Counted from the first letter of the stretch, positions 1-12,355 are shown. The stretch: 64,000 nucleotides of DNA from Limnoperna fortunei (GCA_944474755.1 OX104112.1:88549756-88613755); one strand, 5' to 3'. Notes: generated from the sequence alone by a model not told the origin. Made by a program: numbers and translations.

Positions 1-400
1 TACCGGGAGTTTTCCGGTTCGAAGTAACCTCTGTTAAAAATGCAAAAAGAAAACTTTAGGGTCGGCTTCAAAAAAATAGGTAGGGTCAGGTAACCAGAAA
101 CACACATATTTTTTTTTTTGGCCTAACTTGAAAATATGTAAACAGATTTTTTTAAATTGTTGCACAGCTGTTAAATGCTATAAAATGAAGATCAGGTTAA
201 ATTTTCAGCACAATCCCATTTGTAGTTTTTGAGTTGTGTCATTTTGAAATAATTTTTATAGGTCCAGGGTCAATGTAAACATTGTCTCCTGACATGGACT
301 GTAGGCTGATTTGTAATTCATTAAAATGTGTTCATGAATATTAAAAATGCAACGTGGCAGGGTATCATTTAATGTCCCTTTAAATGCCCTATTTTTTTGC
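1..400 (-). repeat. Dispersed repeat, copy 1 of a three-copy family
   Basis: Read on the minus strand this matches the segments near 30.14-30.60 kb and 31.14-31.40 kb. Shared landmarks are the start with ggacattaaatgata, the phrase aacagctgtgcaa and the line about a cctataaaaattattt-like stretch. It runs off the left edge. No coding potential is visible, so it is a non-coding dispersed element of unknown class. Confidence 0.6.
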
Positions 401-1555
401 GAAGTTTACCTTTAATGAATGTTTCAGTTTAATTTGAATGATATTGTTTATCATGACAGTTACATTTAATAAAACTTATAATCGACATCCTGAAAGTAAG
501 GAAACCAGTGATATCAAGTACCACTTCTCAATTCATAGAAACTTTCAATAGGACATAATTACTACTGTTCCTGTTACCAAAATAATAAGTACATGTATTT
601 ATTAATTAAAATAATTTGAATATCCTATGTCATGATTTAAAATTTCTTACTTAAGTAAACAGACAGAAGAAAACTTAAATAATCACAAACTTTGAGGAAA
701 ACCCTCTTTCACTTGAATACGACTACATTTTGTTGCATTTAAAATAAATTCCTTTAAGAGTTTTTTTATTACAACCTCTTTGTCCTTCCTAAAATGAGCA
801 GATTTATTTCCATCTTCACATGTTTCCAATAATTTGATTAAAAATCAACAATATCCACCAAAATGGAGGTTCTACATGTACCTTCATATTACTTGACATG
901 AGTCGGGCTTTTTGAAGGTAAAAAATTTTTTCCATGAATATAATGGAACATATTAGAAAACTAGTACATACATTGGAAACCAAATATTGTATTGACACAT
1001 TAAACTAACATAAGCTAATAAGACAAGGAAGTCTTATGAACTTTCAGTATGTGATGCCTACCCAATAAATAGCTTTTGTAGTCCATGGGTATTCTTGTGA
1101 ATATTCTAGATAATGATCTTGTAAGTGAATTTCACTTTCATGTGGAATACATATTAACAGACAGCCAGAGAACACTTAAGTCATGTGAGATAATTTGCCT
1201 GTGAAGTGGGTTTATGGTTTTAAGCTGCATACAGTGGCTTTGACACCATTAATTGAATAAATAGTTCTTGTGTATAATAACCTTTTTGACCTTATATTTG
1301 CTATATTTTAATTTAGAAGATAAAATGATTGCATACTTTAGCTACAAATGTGGGAACAAACCCCTCCCCCCTCTTTTCCCAATTCCAGCAGGCATCTAAC
1401 AATTTCTCAGAAAATGTTCAAAAAATATAAACTATTTCAATCAAGATATGATTAACAAGACATAGACATGTGTACTGGGATGAATAATTAACATAATCAA
1501 TTATACTGTAGTATATTTTAATTTTTTTGTTTAAATTCTTTAATTTTCATGTTAT
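401..1555. other. No recognisable feature
   Basis: AT-rich sequence without a convincing exon, RNA gene or repeat. It probably lies in an upstream intron of the Sfi1-type gene whose last exons start at 3284, but no further exon could be identified here. Confidence 0.4.
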
Positions 1556-2990
1556 TATGTCATGTGAAGGTCCATGTGACTTATGCCATCACTTGGCATC
1601 CGTCGTCTGTCGTTCGTTGTTAACTTTTTCAAAAATCTTCTCTGAAACCACTGGGCCAATTTTGTTCAAACTTGGGCACAATCATCCTTAGAGTTCCTAG
1701 TTTCAAATTTGTACCCAGGGTGTTGATAAATGGACAAAGATGGCTGCTGTTACTAAAAATAGAACATGGGTGTCAACACATGTGTTTGATCATTATCTCA
1801 AAAATTATAATAGCTATAGAGAAAACTGTTAATTCAAATTGATCAGCACATTAAGGTCTACAATAGTTGCTATTAGTGTAAAGTTGTGTATTGGCTTCCT
1901 GTAAGAGTTATTGCCCTTTAATGATGATTTTTGACAAAATTTTTGGTATTTACAATATAACTTGAAAACTATAAGAACTAGATTAACACTGTAAATGGCA
2001 AAATGATCAGCATTTTAAGTCTTGCAATTCATGTCAATGTTCTGAAATTGTCAGATGACTCCTTATATGAGTTATTGCCCTTAAATGACAATTTTTTTTT
2101 GTGAAAATTTCCATTTTTGTCATGTACCTTAAAAACTATAACAGCTAGAATAAAACTGTAAATAGTAAAAATAATCAGCAATAAAAGCCCTACAATTCAC
2201 TGAATTGGATCTGAAATTGTCAGATGACTCCTAATAGGAGTTTTTTGATTGCCCTTAAATGACAATTTTTTATGAAATCCTGTAACTTGAAAACTATAAC
2301 AGCTAAAGTGAAACTGTAAGTGGCAAAAATGATCAGCAGTACAAGCCTTACAATTTTCCAAATTGGTCTTCAATGTCAGATAACTCCTTACAGGTGTTAT
2401 TTCCCATTAAATGACAATTTTTCTGTTTTTGACCTGTAATTTGTAAACTGTAACAATTAGAGTGAAACTGTAAATTGCAAAAATGATCAGCAGTACAAGT
2501 TCTAGAATTCACTGTAACGGTCTGAAATTATCAGATGACTCCTCATAAGAAGTATAACCCTTCAATAAAAATCTTTGGTGGAATTTGTAGTTTTTACCTT
2601 GTAACTTAAATGCCATATCAGCTAGATTGAAACTGTAAATTGCACAAATGATCAGCAAGTAAGGCCCACAAATCATTGCTTAGTCCAAAATTACAAGATA
2701 ACTCTTTATAGGTGTTATTGCCCTTTAATTACGAATTTAGACAAATAATCAGTTTTTGCGTTATAAATTAGTCTATAACACACCTAGTGTAAAACTGTAA
2801 ATTACTAAATTACACTAAAGGACAAGACCTGCAAATCATTTAATTTTCGAAATTGTCTGATGGCACCTTATAGGAGTTATTGTGCTTAACCAAAATGTTT
2901 GTAGAAATGTTTAGTTTTTTCCCAGTAACTTAAAAGCTACAGCAACTAGACTGAAACTGTAAATTGCAAAAATGTAAATATACTTTAGTA
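1556..2990 (+). repeat. Non-autonomous element with about seven 161 bp core repeats
   Basis: It opens with a cacttggcatccgtcgtc-type head. It then repeats a roughly 161 bp unit containing gtcagatgactcctta, a gagttattgccctt block and a gtaaattgcaaaaatgatca block. The last block recurs near 1992, 2156, 2316, 2470, 2634, 2799 and 2960. Related sequence occurs near 52.6-53.7 kb and at the right edge of the window. I see no protein coding. Confidence 0.7.
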
Positions 2991-3283
2991 GTTGAAGTCA
3001 TTTGTGTTCCAGGTGGGCAATAACAGGGTTCCATTTTTTAAATCTTTGCCTTTTTAACTGAAACTAAAACTCTCCCTAAATTGCTTCTTTTTAATTTCTT
3101 TAAGCACTGGTAACTCTGGGAACAGTAAAATGTCTGTAGGGATGCATGGGTTATGGGTATATAAAGTGTGTCTATGCTCAGGAATATATCAGCCCTTAAA
3201 TCACTTGTTGTTTATATCAGTTGGTCAAGAGAAGAGTTTTAATACTTAGCAACAATCATTATTTTATATATAATACATTGCAG

Positions 3284-6200
3284 ACATGTCTTCAAGGCCT
3301 GGCATGAATATGTGGTTTACATGAAAGAACAAAAAGAAAAACTGGCTGACAATATGTATAAATATCTTATTGTCAAACGTTCTTTTAAAAACTGGAGAAA
3401 TGTAAGTATCTATCTTGAGCTAATTAGTCATAGGTGACAAATGACATCATGTCAGTTGACTTGGCAATCGCTCAACAATCTAAACCTGAAGTATTTCTTT
3501 TGTATTCAGATTACATAAACTGATTGGCTAGATGAGGGTCGAGTAAAATCTATATCATATAATATGTATACTGTAATGGTCATGTAATGTTTAGAAAATA
3601 TTTCCATTTAAAAAAATTGAGTTCAAAAATTACTGGAGTCCAGTAAATACTGTTATGTAATAACAAAAGAACTGATTTTAAAATAGGACCCTATGGATAA
3701 AAAGTCTTCTACGCCGAGTCGAAATCGGTTTACCAATAGAAACAAAAACTTGTCACCAGTATTCATTGGATGGTCGTCTATAAAGTTTATGCCAATCAGT
3801 AATTCAATATGGTCCCCACTGCAGGACTGAATTTAACAGACCCTATGGTTAAAAATGTTTAAAAAGGCTTCTTCTCTGAAACTGCTTAACCAATTGAAAC
3901 AAACCTTAGTAGTCATTTGGTGGTCCTTTATAAGGTTTATGTTTTTAATGCCAATCAGAAATTCAAAATGACCACCACTGCAGGACTTAGTTTAACACAG
4001 GACCCTATGGAACAATTTGCAAAAGGCTTCTTCTCTGAAACCAGTTAAACAATAGAAAAAAAAGTTATAAGGAACATTTATCACATTGTCCTGTACAAAT
4101 TTTGTTATGCCAATTAAACAGTAACGGTCACAATTACTATTACAGACTAAAGTTTAACACAGTACTCTATATGAATAATTTTCAAATGCCATCTATTCTG
4201 AAACTTCAAAGCTGTTTCAAAACATAAATTGTATGTGAATGTTTAATTTTGGTTCTCTTAAAAGTTTATGCTTGTTTATTTGATCGAAAATCCATGATGG
4301 GTGCAAAGGAAATAATTTTGCATAGAAAATATAGTAAAAAGGTTATTATGGCTTCCTTTTTTAAAAATCTTGAACTTATTGAAACCAAACAGCAAGATGT
4401 ATTTGATCGTCTCAACAAAGATAATGTTATTATTGAAAATTACCATCTTTATTGCCTATATAAATCAGATGAACAATACAGACTCTTGAGAGCCTCCAGT
4501 TTGTTTTTGTTTTTGTTCTTTGTTCCTTTTTTTTTTAAATTTTTGATTGGAAAGTGTGGTAATGGTACTTTTAAAAGTCCTTACTAAATCATTTCAATTA
4601 ATTTAAACAAACGTTACATAAGGACCATCTTCAGTGTGTATCATTAATATTTGGTTACAGTTCAAACATCACACCATCATTATGGAAGGAAGGGCAAGAA
4701 GATACTATGAGAGAAGTTTAAAAGTAAAAGTATTTTTTGCCTGGAGTGAATGGGCATGTCAGGAAGCGCTAGACAGTATCAATAAAGACCAAAAAGCAAG
4801 AGAATACTACATTTGGTGAGTTTGCAAGATTATATCTATAAAGTACATCATATTTGTTAGATAGTATGATGTCAACTTCCTTCGGTAAAATCATCTGTAG
4901 GCGACAATTTTGTTCAATACAGTTAATGATAGAATATATTCTATTGTTATTCTTAGCCAGATTGGGCATTGACAGAGTTTTGCAAGTTATATCCTGGTGT
5001 TGAAACATTTTTTCTTGTGACAGTGTTCCTATCAAAAATGAAGACTTAATAATTTTTATGCCCCCGCGACGACATGTCGGGGGGCATTAAGTTTTACTCA
5101 TGTCCGTCCGTCCGTACGTACGTACGTCCGAACAAATTTCCGTCAAGCTTTTCTCAGAAACCGTACATGAGAACAATTTTAAATTTGGCAGAGTGGTTCA
5201 GTATCACAAGTTGTACGTCCTAAGCGAATTTCAGACCTGTCGGACAACTACTTCCTGTTTGGGACTTCATTTGTACGTAAATACGTCCGTCTGTATGTAC
5301 AAATTTCCGTCAAGCTTTTCTCAGAAACCGTACATCAGAACAATTTGAAATTTGGCAGGGTGGTTCAGTATCACAAGTTGTACGTCCTAAGCGACTTTCA
5401 GACCTGTCGGACAACTACTTCCTGTTTGCGACTGGGCCGATATGAAAATGTATTAACATGAGTATGAAAATTTCCGTCAAGCTTTTCTCAGAAACCGTAC
5501 ATCAGAACAATTTGAAATTTGGCAGGGTGGTTCAGTATCACAAGTTGTACGTCCTAAGCGACTTTCAGACCTGTCGGACAACTACTTCCTGTTTGCGACT
5601 GGGCCGATATGAAAATGTGTTAACATGAGTATGAAAATTTCCGTCAAGCTTTTCTCAGAAACCGTACATCAGAACAATTTGAAATTTGGCAGGGTGGTTC
5701 AGTATCACAAGTTGTACGTCCTAAGCGACTTTCAGACCTGTCGGACAACTACTTCCTGTTTGGGACTTCATTTAGCGGGGGCATCCGTGTCCCATGGACA
5801 CACTCTTCAATTTTTTGTTTATTTGTTCATGATTCATATTAATGATCCATTGAATGATAGACTAACACAATGCATAAACATTTTGTTAATTTTAAAAATT
5901 GTACTAACCTATTTACTACATACATATATGCCTGGAAAAATTTGTGTATAACTGTTTCAAAGCCTCATGCAATTTTGTTTAAATATAATGTTGATGTTAT
6001 ATTTTTCCACATCCATGACCATCACATTGATATAATTCTGTCTTCCTTTTACTCAGCGGGAAATGTGTAACGATTTATTTTGCTCTAGCACATATATGTA
6101 AAGCACTGTCAAACAGTGTACTATATACTTCTGTGACTACACAGTGAAAACCATGATCGAGTGTCTAAACTATCTACTAATGATTGATCTGCAGCATGTG

Positions 6201-7421
6201 AGTTTGAGTATAACATTAGGCAAGGTGTGTTGGACTCCAGCATATATTGCTTGTTTACCTACTGAAAGTCATGGTTTCTCATTGTGTACCGTTTCTTCTT
6301 GGTAATATATCTGGACAACATTTATGCATGAATTGAGAAAGAGGTGTAAACCTAAATTCAGATAGACATTAAAACCAAAAATAAAATGATCAAAAGGAAC
6401 TTTTCATATGTTAAAATGAACCATTGCTGTTTTGTTTAGTTAAGGTAAGGTTTTTGTCTCACCTCAGCGAGACATATGCATGGAATCCGGCAGCATTGGC
6501 AAAAACACTTGGACATCTTGCTTCATGTCTTTGTAAGCCTAAGCCCTAGGTCCATCAAATATGGTCCAGTGTAGCTAATGATGAGTATTTGCCATCCAGT
6601 CACCTGTCACCTGACCTTGACCTTAATTTCAGTGTCCAGCAACTACGTTAAAGTTTTTGGATTATGGCAGTCCTCTGTAACCATGCATGATAGGATGATA
6701 ATATATGGTATATAGGTTGCTGATGACTAGTAAATGACCTTGACCTCAATTTCAGGGTCCAGCAACTACGTTAAAGTTTTTGGGTTACGGCAGTTTTTCT
6801 GTAACCATGCATGGTAGGATGATAATATTTGGTATATGGGTTGCTTATGAGTAGTACATGGCTGTCTGGTAGGTGTCACCTGACCTTTACCTCAATTTCA
6901 CGGTCCAGCAACTACGTTAAAGTTTTTGGATAATGGCAGTTCCTCTGTAACCATGCATGGTTGGGTGATAATATTTGGTATATATGTTGCTGATGATTAG
7001 TACATGACTGTCCAGTATGTGTCACCATACCACTGTGATAAAGATTTTGGATTAGGTCAGTTGCTCTGTAGCCATGCATTGTATATTTGGAATGATAACA
7101 ATTTAATGCTATTTACGTAATGCTTATGATGAAATTTATTTTAGTTATTGATGCGGAATGCAGGCGAGACATTTTTGTGTCCACACTTGTTTCGAATGCA
7201 TTCAGAAAACAGCACATAATTATCAGATGAGTCTATACATAACTGCCATTTATTATAGGAACTTAAAGAAAAAATCCTTTAATGCTATCAGAACCTTCCC
7301 AGAAGAGGAAAGAAAGGAAAAAGAAAGAGAACTAAGACGTGCAGAAATGAGACAGAAGGTGGCAGCATTGTTACCAGATTTTACAGCTGCTTCTCTCAAA
7401 GACTCAAATGATGTTTCTTGA
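3284..7421 (+). CDS. Sfi1-type repeat / CCDC191-like protein, last three exons (5' part outside window)
   Basis: Three exons join in frame: 3284-3401 (enters after one base of a split codon, leaves at phase 0), 4661-4815 (ends after two bases of a Trp codon) and 7259-7421 (completes that Trp and ends at TGA). All have consensus AG acceptors, and the two internal junctions have GTAAGT and GTGAGT donors. The 144 complete residues contain spaced aromatic/Trp repeats (FKAWHEYV, FKNWRN, FFAWSEWA, FNAIRTF) between charged helices. The tail is a basic coiled coil, EEERKEKERELRRAEMRQKV, followed by AALLPDF. This pattern is known from centrin-binding Sfi1 repeats and CCDC191. CCDC191 is my best guess from the short acidic/basic C-terminus, not from a search. 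Earlier exons must lie to the left or were missed. Both internal introns are full of mobile elements. A possible polyadenylation signal AATAAA lies near 7733. Confidence 0.72.
3687..4499 (+). mobile_element. Helitron-like non-autonomous element with about 155 bp core repeats
   Basis: Units beginning near 3687, 3839 and 4000 share ggaccctatgg, a cttcttctctgaaacc block, a ggatggtcctctataaagtt block and an aattcaaaatggccaccactg block. The 3' end has tcagatgaacaatacagact followed by a cttgagagcct hairpin, the same layout as the element ending at 12285. It sits in the intron between the first two exons of the Sfi1-type gene. The class is inferred from the end structure. Confidence 0.6.
5055..5805 (+). 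mobile_element. Pearl-like element: GC-rich hairpin ends and four 167 bp core repeats
   Basis: The left end carries atgcccccgcgac...gtcggggggcat, which folds on itself. The right end has agcgggggcatcc followed by the near-palindrome gtgtcccatggacac. Between them the block cgtcaagcttttctcagaaa recurs at 5141, 5308, 5475 and 5642, spacing exactly 167 bp each time. The 108- and 82-residue open frames here are products of this repeat. It lies in the last intron of the Sfi1-type gene. Confidence 0.75.
6120..6300 (+). repeat. Degenerate SINE fragment
   Basis: Weak match to the intact SINE at 46407-46671: a tgatcgagtgtctaaactat region, aaggtgtgttggactccagc, and a gtttacctactgaaagtc block in the same order. 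No polymerase III box is intact. Confidence 0.4.
6452..7200 (+). mobile_element. Core-repeat element, copy A (also at 47.8 kb)
   Basis: It starts with gtctcacctcagcgagacat and ends around gatgcggaatgcaggcgaga, so related gcgagac ends flank it. Inside, tccagcaactacgttaaagt recurs at 6635, 6758 and 6904, each with a cctgtaaccatgcatggtagg-like block. A second, shorter copy lies at 47815-48330. It ends about 60 bp before the last exon of the Sfi1-type gene. Confidence 0.65.
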
Positions 7422-8500
7422 TTTTTTTGTTTAAACAACAGAATGAATTCTTTGTTTTATTGTTGATAATTGCTATTTAGATATTTTTATTATTTACTCT
7501 ACAAGGAATATAATTTTAATTATCAGCATGCATTGTTTTCATTCTTCCCTCAAAAGAGTGGACAAAGGTTAAGGTAGTTGGTAATCTAGTATTGAATGCA
7601 TGCCTGTCAACACTAAGGTTTTGGATAGGGTATGCTTGACTCCAGCTTGAATTAACAAAGATTATCATTTTTGGTTAAGGGACTTTCCCCTTGCTAACGC
7701 TCTAATACATAGAAACAACTACGACCAGCATGTAATAAAACCTTACACTCGTAAAATATAGGTCACATTTGAGGAATCTATCAATTACATAAATCGATGC
7801 ACCACATTTATCTTCAACAACTTTAGTATACATGTCCTTTCGTATTATGTCTCATTTACTGTATAACTGATAACTAATATTACAATTTAAACTAATATTC
7901 CATGTTCATCCGCCAGAGACAGACTTGTTACACTTTTTGGTTTTGGAAATCAACGCGATATTTGGCAATCCTCAAGATAGCTGTTCACTGAACCGACAAA
8001 TGTAGTACTGACAGAGGCACCAGTCTAATAATATTTGACGACGTTATTTATGATTGAAGTGGTTTAATGATTATTTGGTGTGATCGTGTGGTCGTCGTTT
8101 CATATGGTTTTGCATTCTATTTTTACGAGTTTAATTAAATGAAAATCAACACAAAAGTGTGTGCTTTGTCAATGTACAGATTTGCAGACCGGCGCCATCT
8201 AAAAAAAATTTTAAGGTTGGGAGAATGGCATGTAGAAGTTTCGTAAATAAAATACAAGTAGTTAAATTATAAAATATAACAATTTCTAACTAATAAAAAT
8301 GTATTGAAAAAGATATTTTGGTGTTTGTGACGCAAGAATAGTAAATAGATTATTCATGGATTATTCAACATCGCTCACCATGTCGCTACATTATTCCATA
8401 GTAAAAGCTGACACAATTTGTTTCCGGTCCTTTTGAATCATTTTTATAATTGGTAATTCATGCTGAACCATTAATACAGAAATAAATTATTTTAGTTTTG
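7422..8500. other. 3' flank of the Sfi1-type gene; SINE remnant only
   Basis: 7560-7690 weakly matches the SINE body (aaggttaaggtagttggtaat, ctgtcaacactaaggtttt, atgcttgactccagcttgaa). A possible AATAAA polyadenylation signal is near 7733. Nothing else is supportable. Confidence 0.4.
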
Positions 8501-9060
8501 AATATTTTAGAAGCTTATGCCATCTCTTACATGTATAGGGAGACATTTACATATATGTACATGTATTTGATGCAAGTAATATTCCAACCATATAACAGGT
8601 GCAATTTTTATGTCTGAAATGGGCAGCAGAAATTTTGTCTTATTTATTAATATATTTATAAAAGTTATGATAGAAGCATCTTCAATTGTATTGTTGCAAT
8701 GAATGGATTTGGATGGACTCTTTGTCACTTAGTGCTATTGTACACCTGATATATTATATTTTGATTGGAATGATATTTAGGATTTTCCATAGCAAACATT
8801 GACTTGCCATTCTTTGATGTAGGGGATACCTATTTCTTATCCACAACTACTTGCACCACTGAGTGGGATTGGATGAAACTTTTGCAGAATCCTTTGTCAT
8901 ATTGTGGAATTGTGCACCTGATATTTACAGTTTGAGCAAAAGGATTTTTGGAGTTTCCAACAGCAAAGCCCTGGACATTGCCATTCAAGACATAGGGGAG
9001 CTGGGGCTATCAATTATGAGGATTGCAAAGTTTTTTTCTAGTCTTTTAAATTTATATCTA
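8500..9060. repeat. Diverged tandem repeat, about two units
   Basis: The phrase around 8700 (ggatttggatggactctttg, then gtacacctgata) recurs around 8865 (ggattggatgaaacttttgc, then gtgcacctgatat). A related phrase occurs near 37.2 kb. The 68-residue open frame at 8863 lies in this repeat and is not a credible gene. Confidence 0.45.
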
Positions 9061-9344
9061 ATATGTTAATAAATTTTCCTGATTTATTTCACATTGGTTT
9101 GTTTTATTGCCTGTCAAACATGAGGCAGGAATCTCATTTCATACTTGCATAGCAACCTTTCCTTCCGTGCAGTCTGCACTTTGATTACTGCAGAAGCTGC
9201 AGGTCTGGGGTTTTCACCAGGTACTCTGGCTTCCTATACCAATAAAACTAGATGCAATAATACAGCTGAAATAATTGCTGAAAGTGACCACATTTAAAAA
9301 ATGTACCTGGTTATCAGATCTATTGTACATGTATCATGTTTAAT

Positions 9345-9565
9345 TCTGTTTGTCTGTTTGTATGTTCGTTCATCCGTTTGTAACAAAAAAAATTTTGTCG
9401 AAGTTTTCTAAGCAACTATAGGATGCAAAAGACTGTTATTTTGGATATTGCTTTATCCTCTAGTACCTTTTGGTGTAGAGCAATTTTATGTTCTTGGTCA
9501 TATCTACTTCCTGATTGACGAATAGGTATGAAAATCATATTTGTGAAAGCGGGGTTTTACTAGTG
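9345..9565 (+). mobile_element. Fragment of the 167 bp core-repeat family
   Basis: One diverged unit resembling 5055-5805: a tgtttgtatgttcgttcatcc head, a gaagttttctaagcaac block, ctacttcctgattgacg, a ggtatgaaaatca block and a terminal agcgggg. Upstream, 9180-9300 is a weak SINE tail fragment. Confidence 0.45.
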
Positions 9566-9889
9566 AGCATTAGCACATACTTGTTTTAATTAAGCAACAC
9601 ATGACCACCTTAAAATATATATATTTACCAGTATTCTATCACCACTATTATTTCTCCATGTTCAATGCTGGAACAAGATTTGCACCAATTGTACAGAATT
9701 CCATTACAGAATTTTTAGAATTAGGAATTTACAATATTTACAGATCCTGTATACTGTGGATACATTGTTATTCCATAATTGTCACAAGTAGCAGCATAGA
9801 ACATGCAATACTGGAATTACCCAGTTTATCTACATGGTAATTTTATGAAATAAAAGGCCCATGTTGTCAGAATGCTCATCTGTAATAAA

Positions 9890-10375
9890 ATTATGTCTCC
9901 CTCCACTTCATGGGGAGACGTAATGTTTTTGTCCAGTCTTTCTTGTCCATCTGTCTAGGTGTCCATCTGTCCATCAGTCACAAAATTATTTCACTAAAAT
10001 CTTCTGAATCTACTCAACCAAATTTTAAGAAACTTGGTATGTAACAAGTATACCATATGTTGTTGTGCATATTACCAGGAAATTCTGAACCTCAAAAGTT
10101 TGTGGGGGTTATGGCCCTTTGAACTTTAAATTTTTAAGAAATTCCCCACAAATTATGATTTTAAGTTCAACTCCTCAGAAACAACTGAACAAATTTTACG
10201 AAACTTGGTATATATAGTTAGTACACCATATTATTTAGTTGTGCATATTACCAGGCCAGTTTTATCCTCAAAATTTTGTAGGAGTTATGGGACTTCGAAC
10301 TTGAATTTTTCCTGAAAATCTACATGGGGAACGGGGGGGGGTGGATACATTGTTTTTGTATGCAAAAACAAACTT
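9890..10375 (+). mobile_element. Two-unit core-repeat element with GGGAGAC end
   Basis: A left hairpin (tgtctccctcc...ggggagac) is followed by two units of about 180 bp. Each contains caaattttaagaaacttggta and tgtgcatattaccagg, then ggagttatggccctt. It ends near a ggggggggg run. No coding sequence. Confidence 0.5.
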
Positions 10376-11550
10376 TAATTATTATTAATTTTGTAAACTT
10401 GTTTTAAAAGAAGTAAAACTGATAGATGTATTTTTTGTAAATAAGTTAGATACTGTTACAAATCAGAAATACATTTTAAATTGGACAATAAAAGAGACAA
10501 ATAAATTCCGAGGACCAAAAAAAATCGGCTGTTGGTGGGTGTAAACACATTGGATCCAGTTATCACGGAGAAAAATGGGTTTGAAACCTACCAATCGCCT
10601 ACGCTGTTGTTACCAGTGCTTGACTCACGAAATTGGAGGGAAGGGGCATGTTGATGCATTTCTGGCATGTAACGAGGGTTATGGTGCAGTAGACAACAAT
10701 ATGCAAAGGTGTCTTTAATTTCCCTGCCATAAATGCAAAGGTACCAAGTACGCCGTAGAAACGTAAAATCTCAATGTGGTGATCAACAACTTTCTTATTT
10801 TACAATAAACTTGAGGTGTGAAACTTTAAATCTTAGTCAACTAGTACCTCGACCAACTCGTACCTTTTGCATTATATGGTAGAATGAAAAAGGATACAAT
10901 ATGACGGTGTGTCTTTTTACCACAGGCTACCACAGACCTACCAGTTTATAACATAATATGACATTGTATGAAACATTTTATTGAAATATAGAAAAATTTA
11001 TTAGAAAAATAAAGATTTAATATCAATATACTAAAAATAAAAATTATCATTTTATATCATATGCATTCTTCAGCACTAATAAACTAACAAAAACAAAGCA
11101 AGCAACAAAACCATTAAATTATTTGTTATAATTAATTTATGGTGTTTACGCGTGTAAAGGTGAATAAAATTATTGTCTATTCTTTTTACCCAATACACCT
11201 CCACATGTTCTATACAATATAGTGTTTTTGTTTTAATGCAATATTAATACAATAGTCAAAATAAAAAATAAATTTTAAATTAAATCGAACACTGGATAAA
11301 CAGCGAAAGTGTGTATTGTTGATTTTACAAGAACTTAAAAAAATCTCATGCTTGCTTTTATAGACATTCAAAAGTTAATGGAAAATATTTATTGACTTTT
11401 AACATTTATCTCCAGACCAGTTTTTACAGTCGGGTGGCTTTGGATTTTTTTTAGTAAAAACTTGAAATTATTAAGTACACAAGAAAATAAGCGGTCGTTA
11501 TTAAAGGACAATTGAAAATAATAATTGGATCCCTTTCTTTGTAATAAATT
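10376..11550. other. No supported gene
   Basis: AT-rich sequence. A 47-codon ATG-initiated frame at 10575-10718 has a CCYQC motif but no splice, promoter or homology support (see findings). Nothing else recognised. Confidence 0.4.
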
Positions 11551-11554
11551 ATTG

Positions 11555-12285
11555 AAATATCACTTTGCGTCCGTCGGCGTCGTCGTCGGCGTCTGTAAAC
11601 TTTTTACATTTTAATCTTCTTCTCTGAAACCAATTGGCCAATTGAAACCAAACTTGGCCATAATGTTCATTAGATGGACCTTTACAAAGTTTGTGTTTTT
11701 TATTTTGATTGGTAACCCATATAGCCGCTACCTCAAGACTTAGTTTAACATTCAACCCTATGGGAAAAAAGTTTAAAAGGGCTTCTTCTCTGAAACCGTT
11801 TAACCAATCAAAACAAAACTTACCAGCAATATTGTTTGGATGGTCCTCTATAAAGTTTGTGTTTTTGATGGGAATTGGAAATTCAAAATGGCCGCCACCG
11901 CAGGACTTAGTTTAACATAGAACCCTACGAGAAAAAGTTTTAAAAGGCTTCTTCTCTGAAACCGGTTAACCAATCAAAACAAAAACTTACTAGCAATATT
12001 GTTTGGATGGTCCTTTATAAAGTTTATGTTTTTTATGGCAATTGGAAATTCAAAATGGCCGCCACCGCTGCAGGACTTAGTTTAACATAGGACCCTATGG
12101 GCAAATAAAAAAAATCTTCTCTATACAACCGGTTAACCAATGAAACAAAGCTTTCTAGTAATATTGTTTGGATGGTCCTAATTAAAGTTTATTGAAAATT
12201 ACAGGACTTACTTTAACATCAGGGAAATGCCATCTTCATTTCCTATAAAATCAGGTGAGCGATACAGGCTCTTAAGAGCCTCTGG
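11555..12285 (+). mobile_element. Helitron/Helentron-like non-autonomous element with 3' hairpin and CTGG end
   Basis: The head is gcgtccgtcggcgtcgtcgt. About four diverged units of roughly 150 bp follow, each with cttcttctctgaaaccg, ggatggtcctctataaagtt and aaaatggccgccaccgcagg. The 3' end has atcaggtgagcgatac and then the perfect 16-base palindrome AGGCTCTTAAGAGCCT at 12266-12281. It terminates in CTGG before a T run. A hairpin followed by CTRR and then T is the known 3' signature of Helitrons; the class assignment is inferred. Confidence 0.7.
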
Positions 12286-12288
12286 TTT

Positions 12289-12355
12289 TTGCTATGGTCG
12301 CTGCGACCAATAACAAAAAGGGGGGAGCAAGTGAAAGATTTAATTTTAATTAGAT
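12289..12355 (+). mobile_element. Partial copy of the CAATCTAATT foldback family
   Basis: Matches the centre and right arm of the palindromic element at 16154-16267: tgctatggtcgctgcgacc, aataacaaaaaggggggagc and attttaattagattg. The left arm is absent. It abuts the Helitron-like end at 12285. Confidence 0.65.

Noticed and set aside
4249..4587. 112-residue frame between Sfi1-type exons
   Set aside because: Lies across the end of a Helitron-like element and a T-rich tract; contains no Sfi1-like repeat.
5134..5800. CRISPR-like array
   Set aside because: Units are 167 bp long, contiguous without spacers, and in an animal genome.
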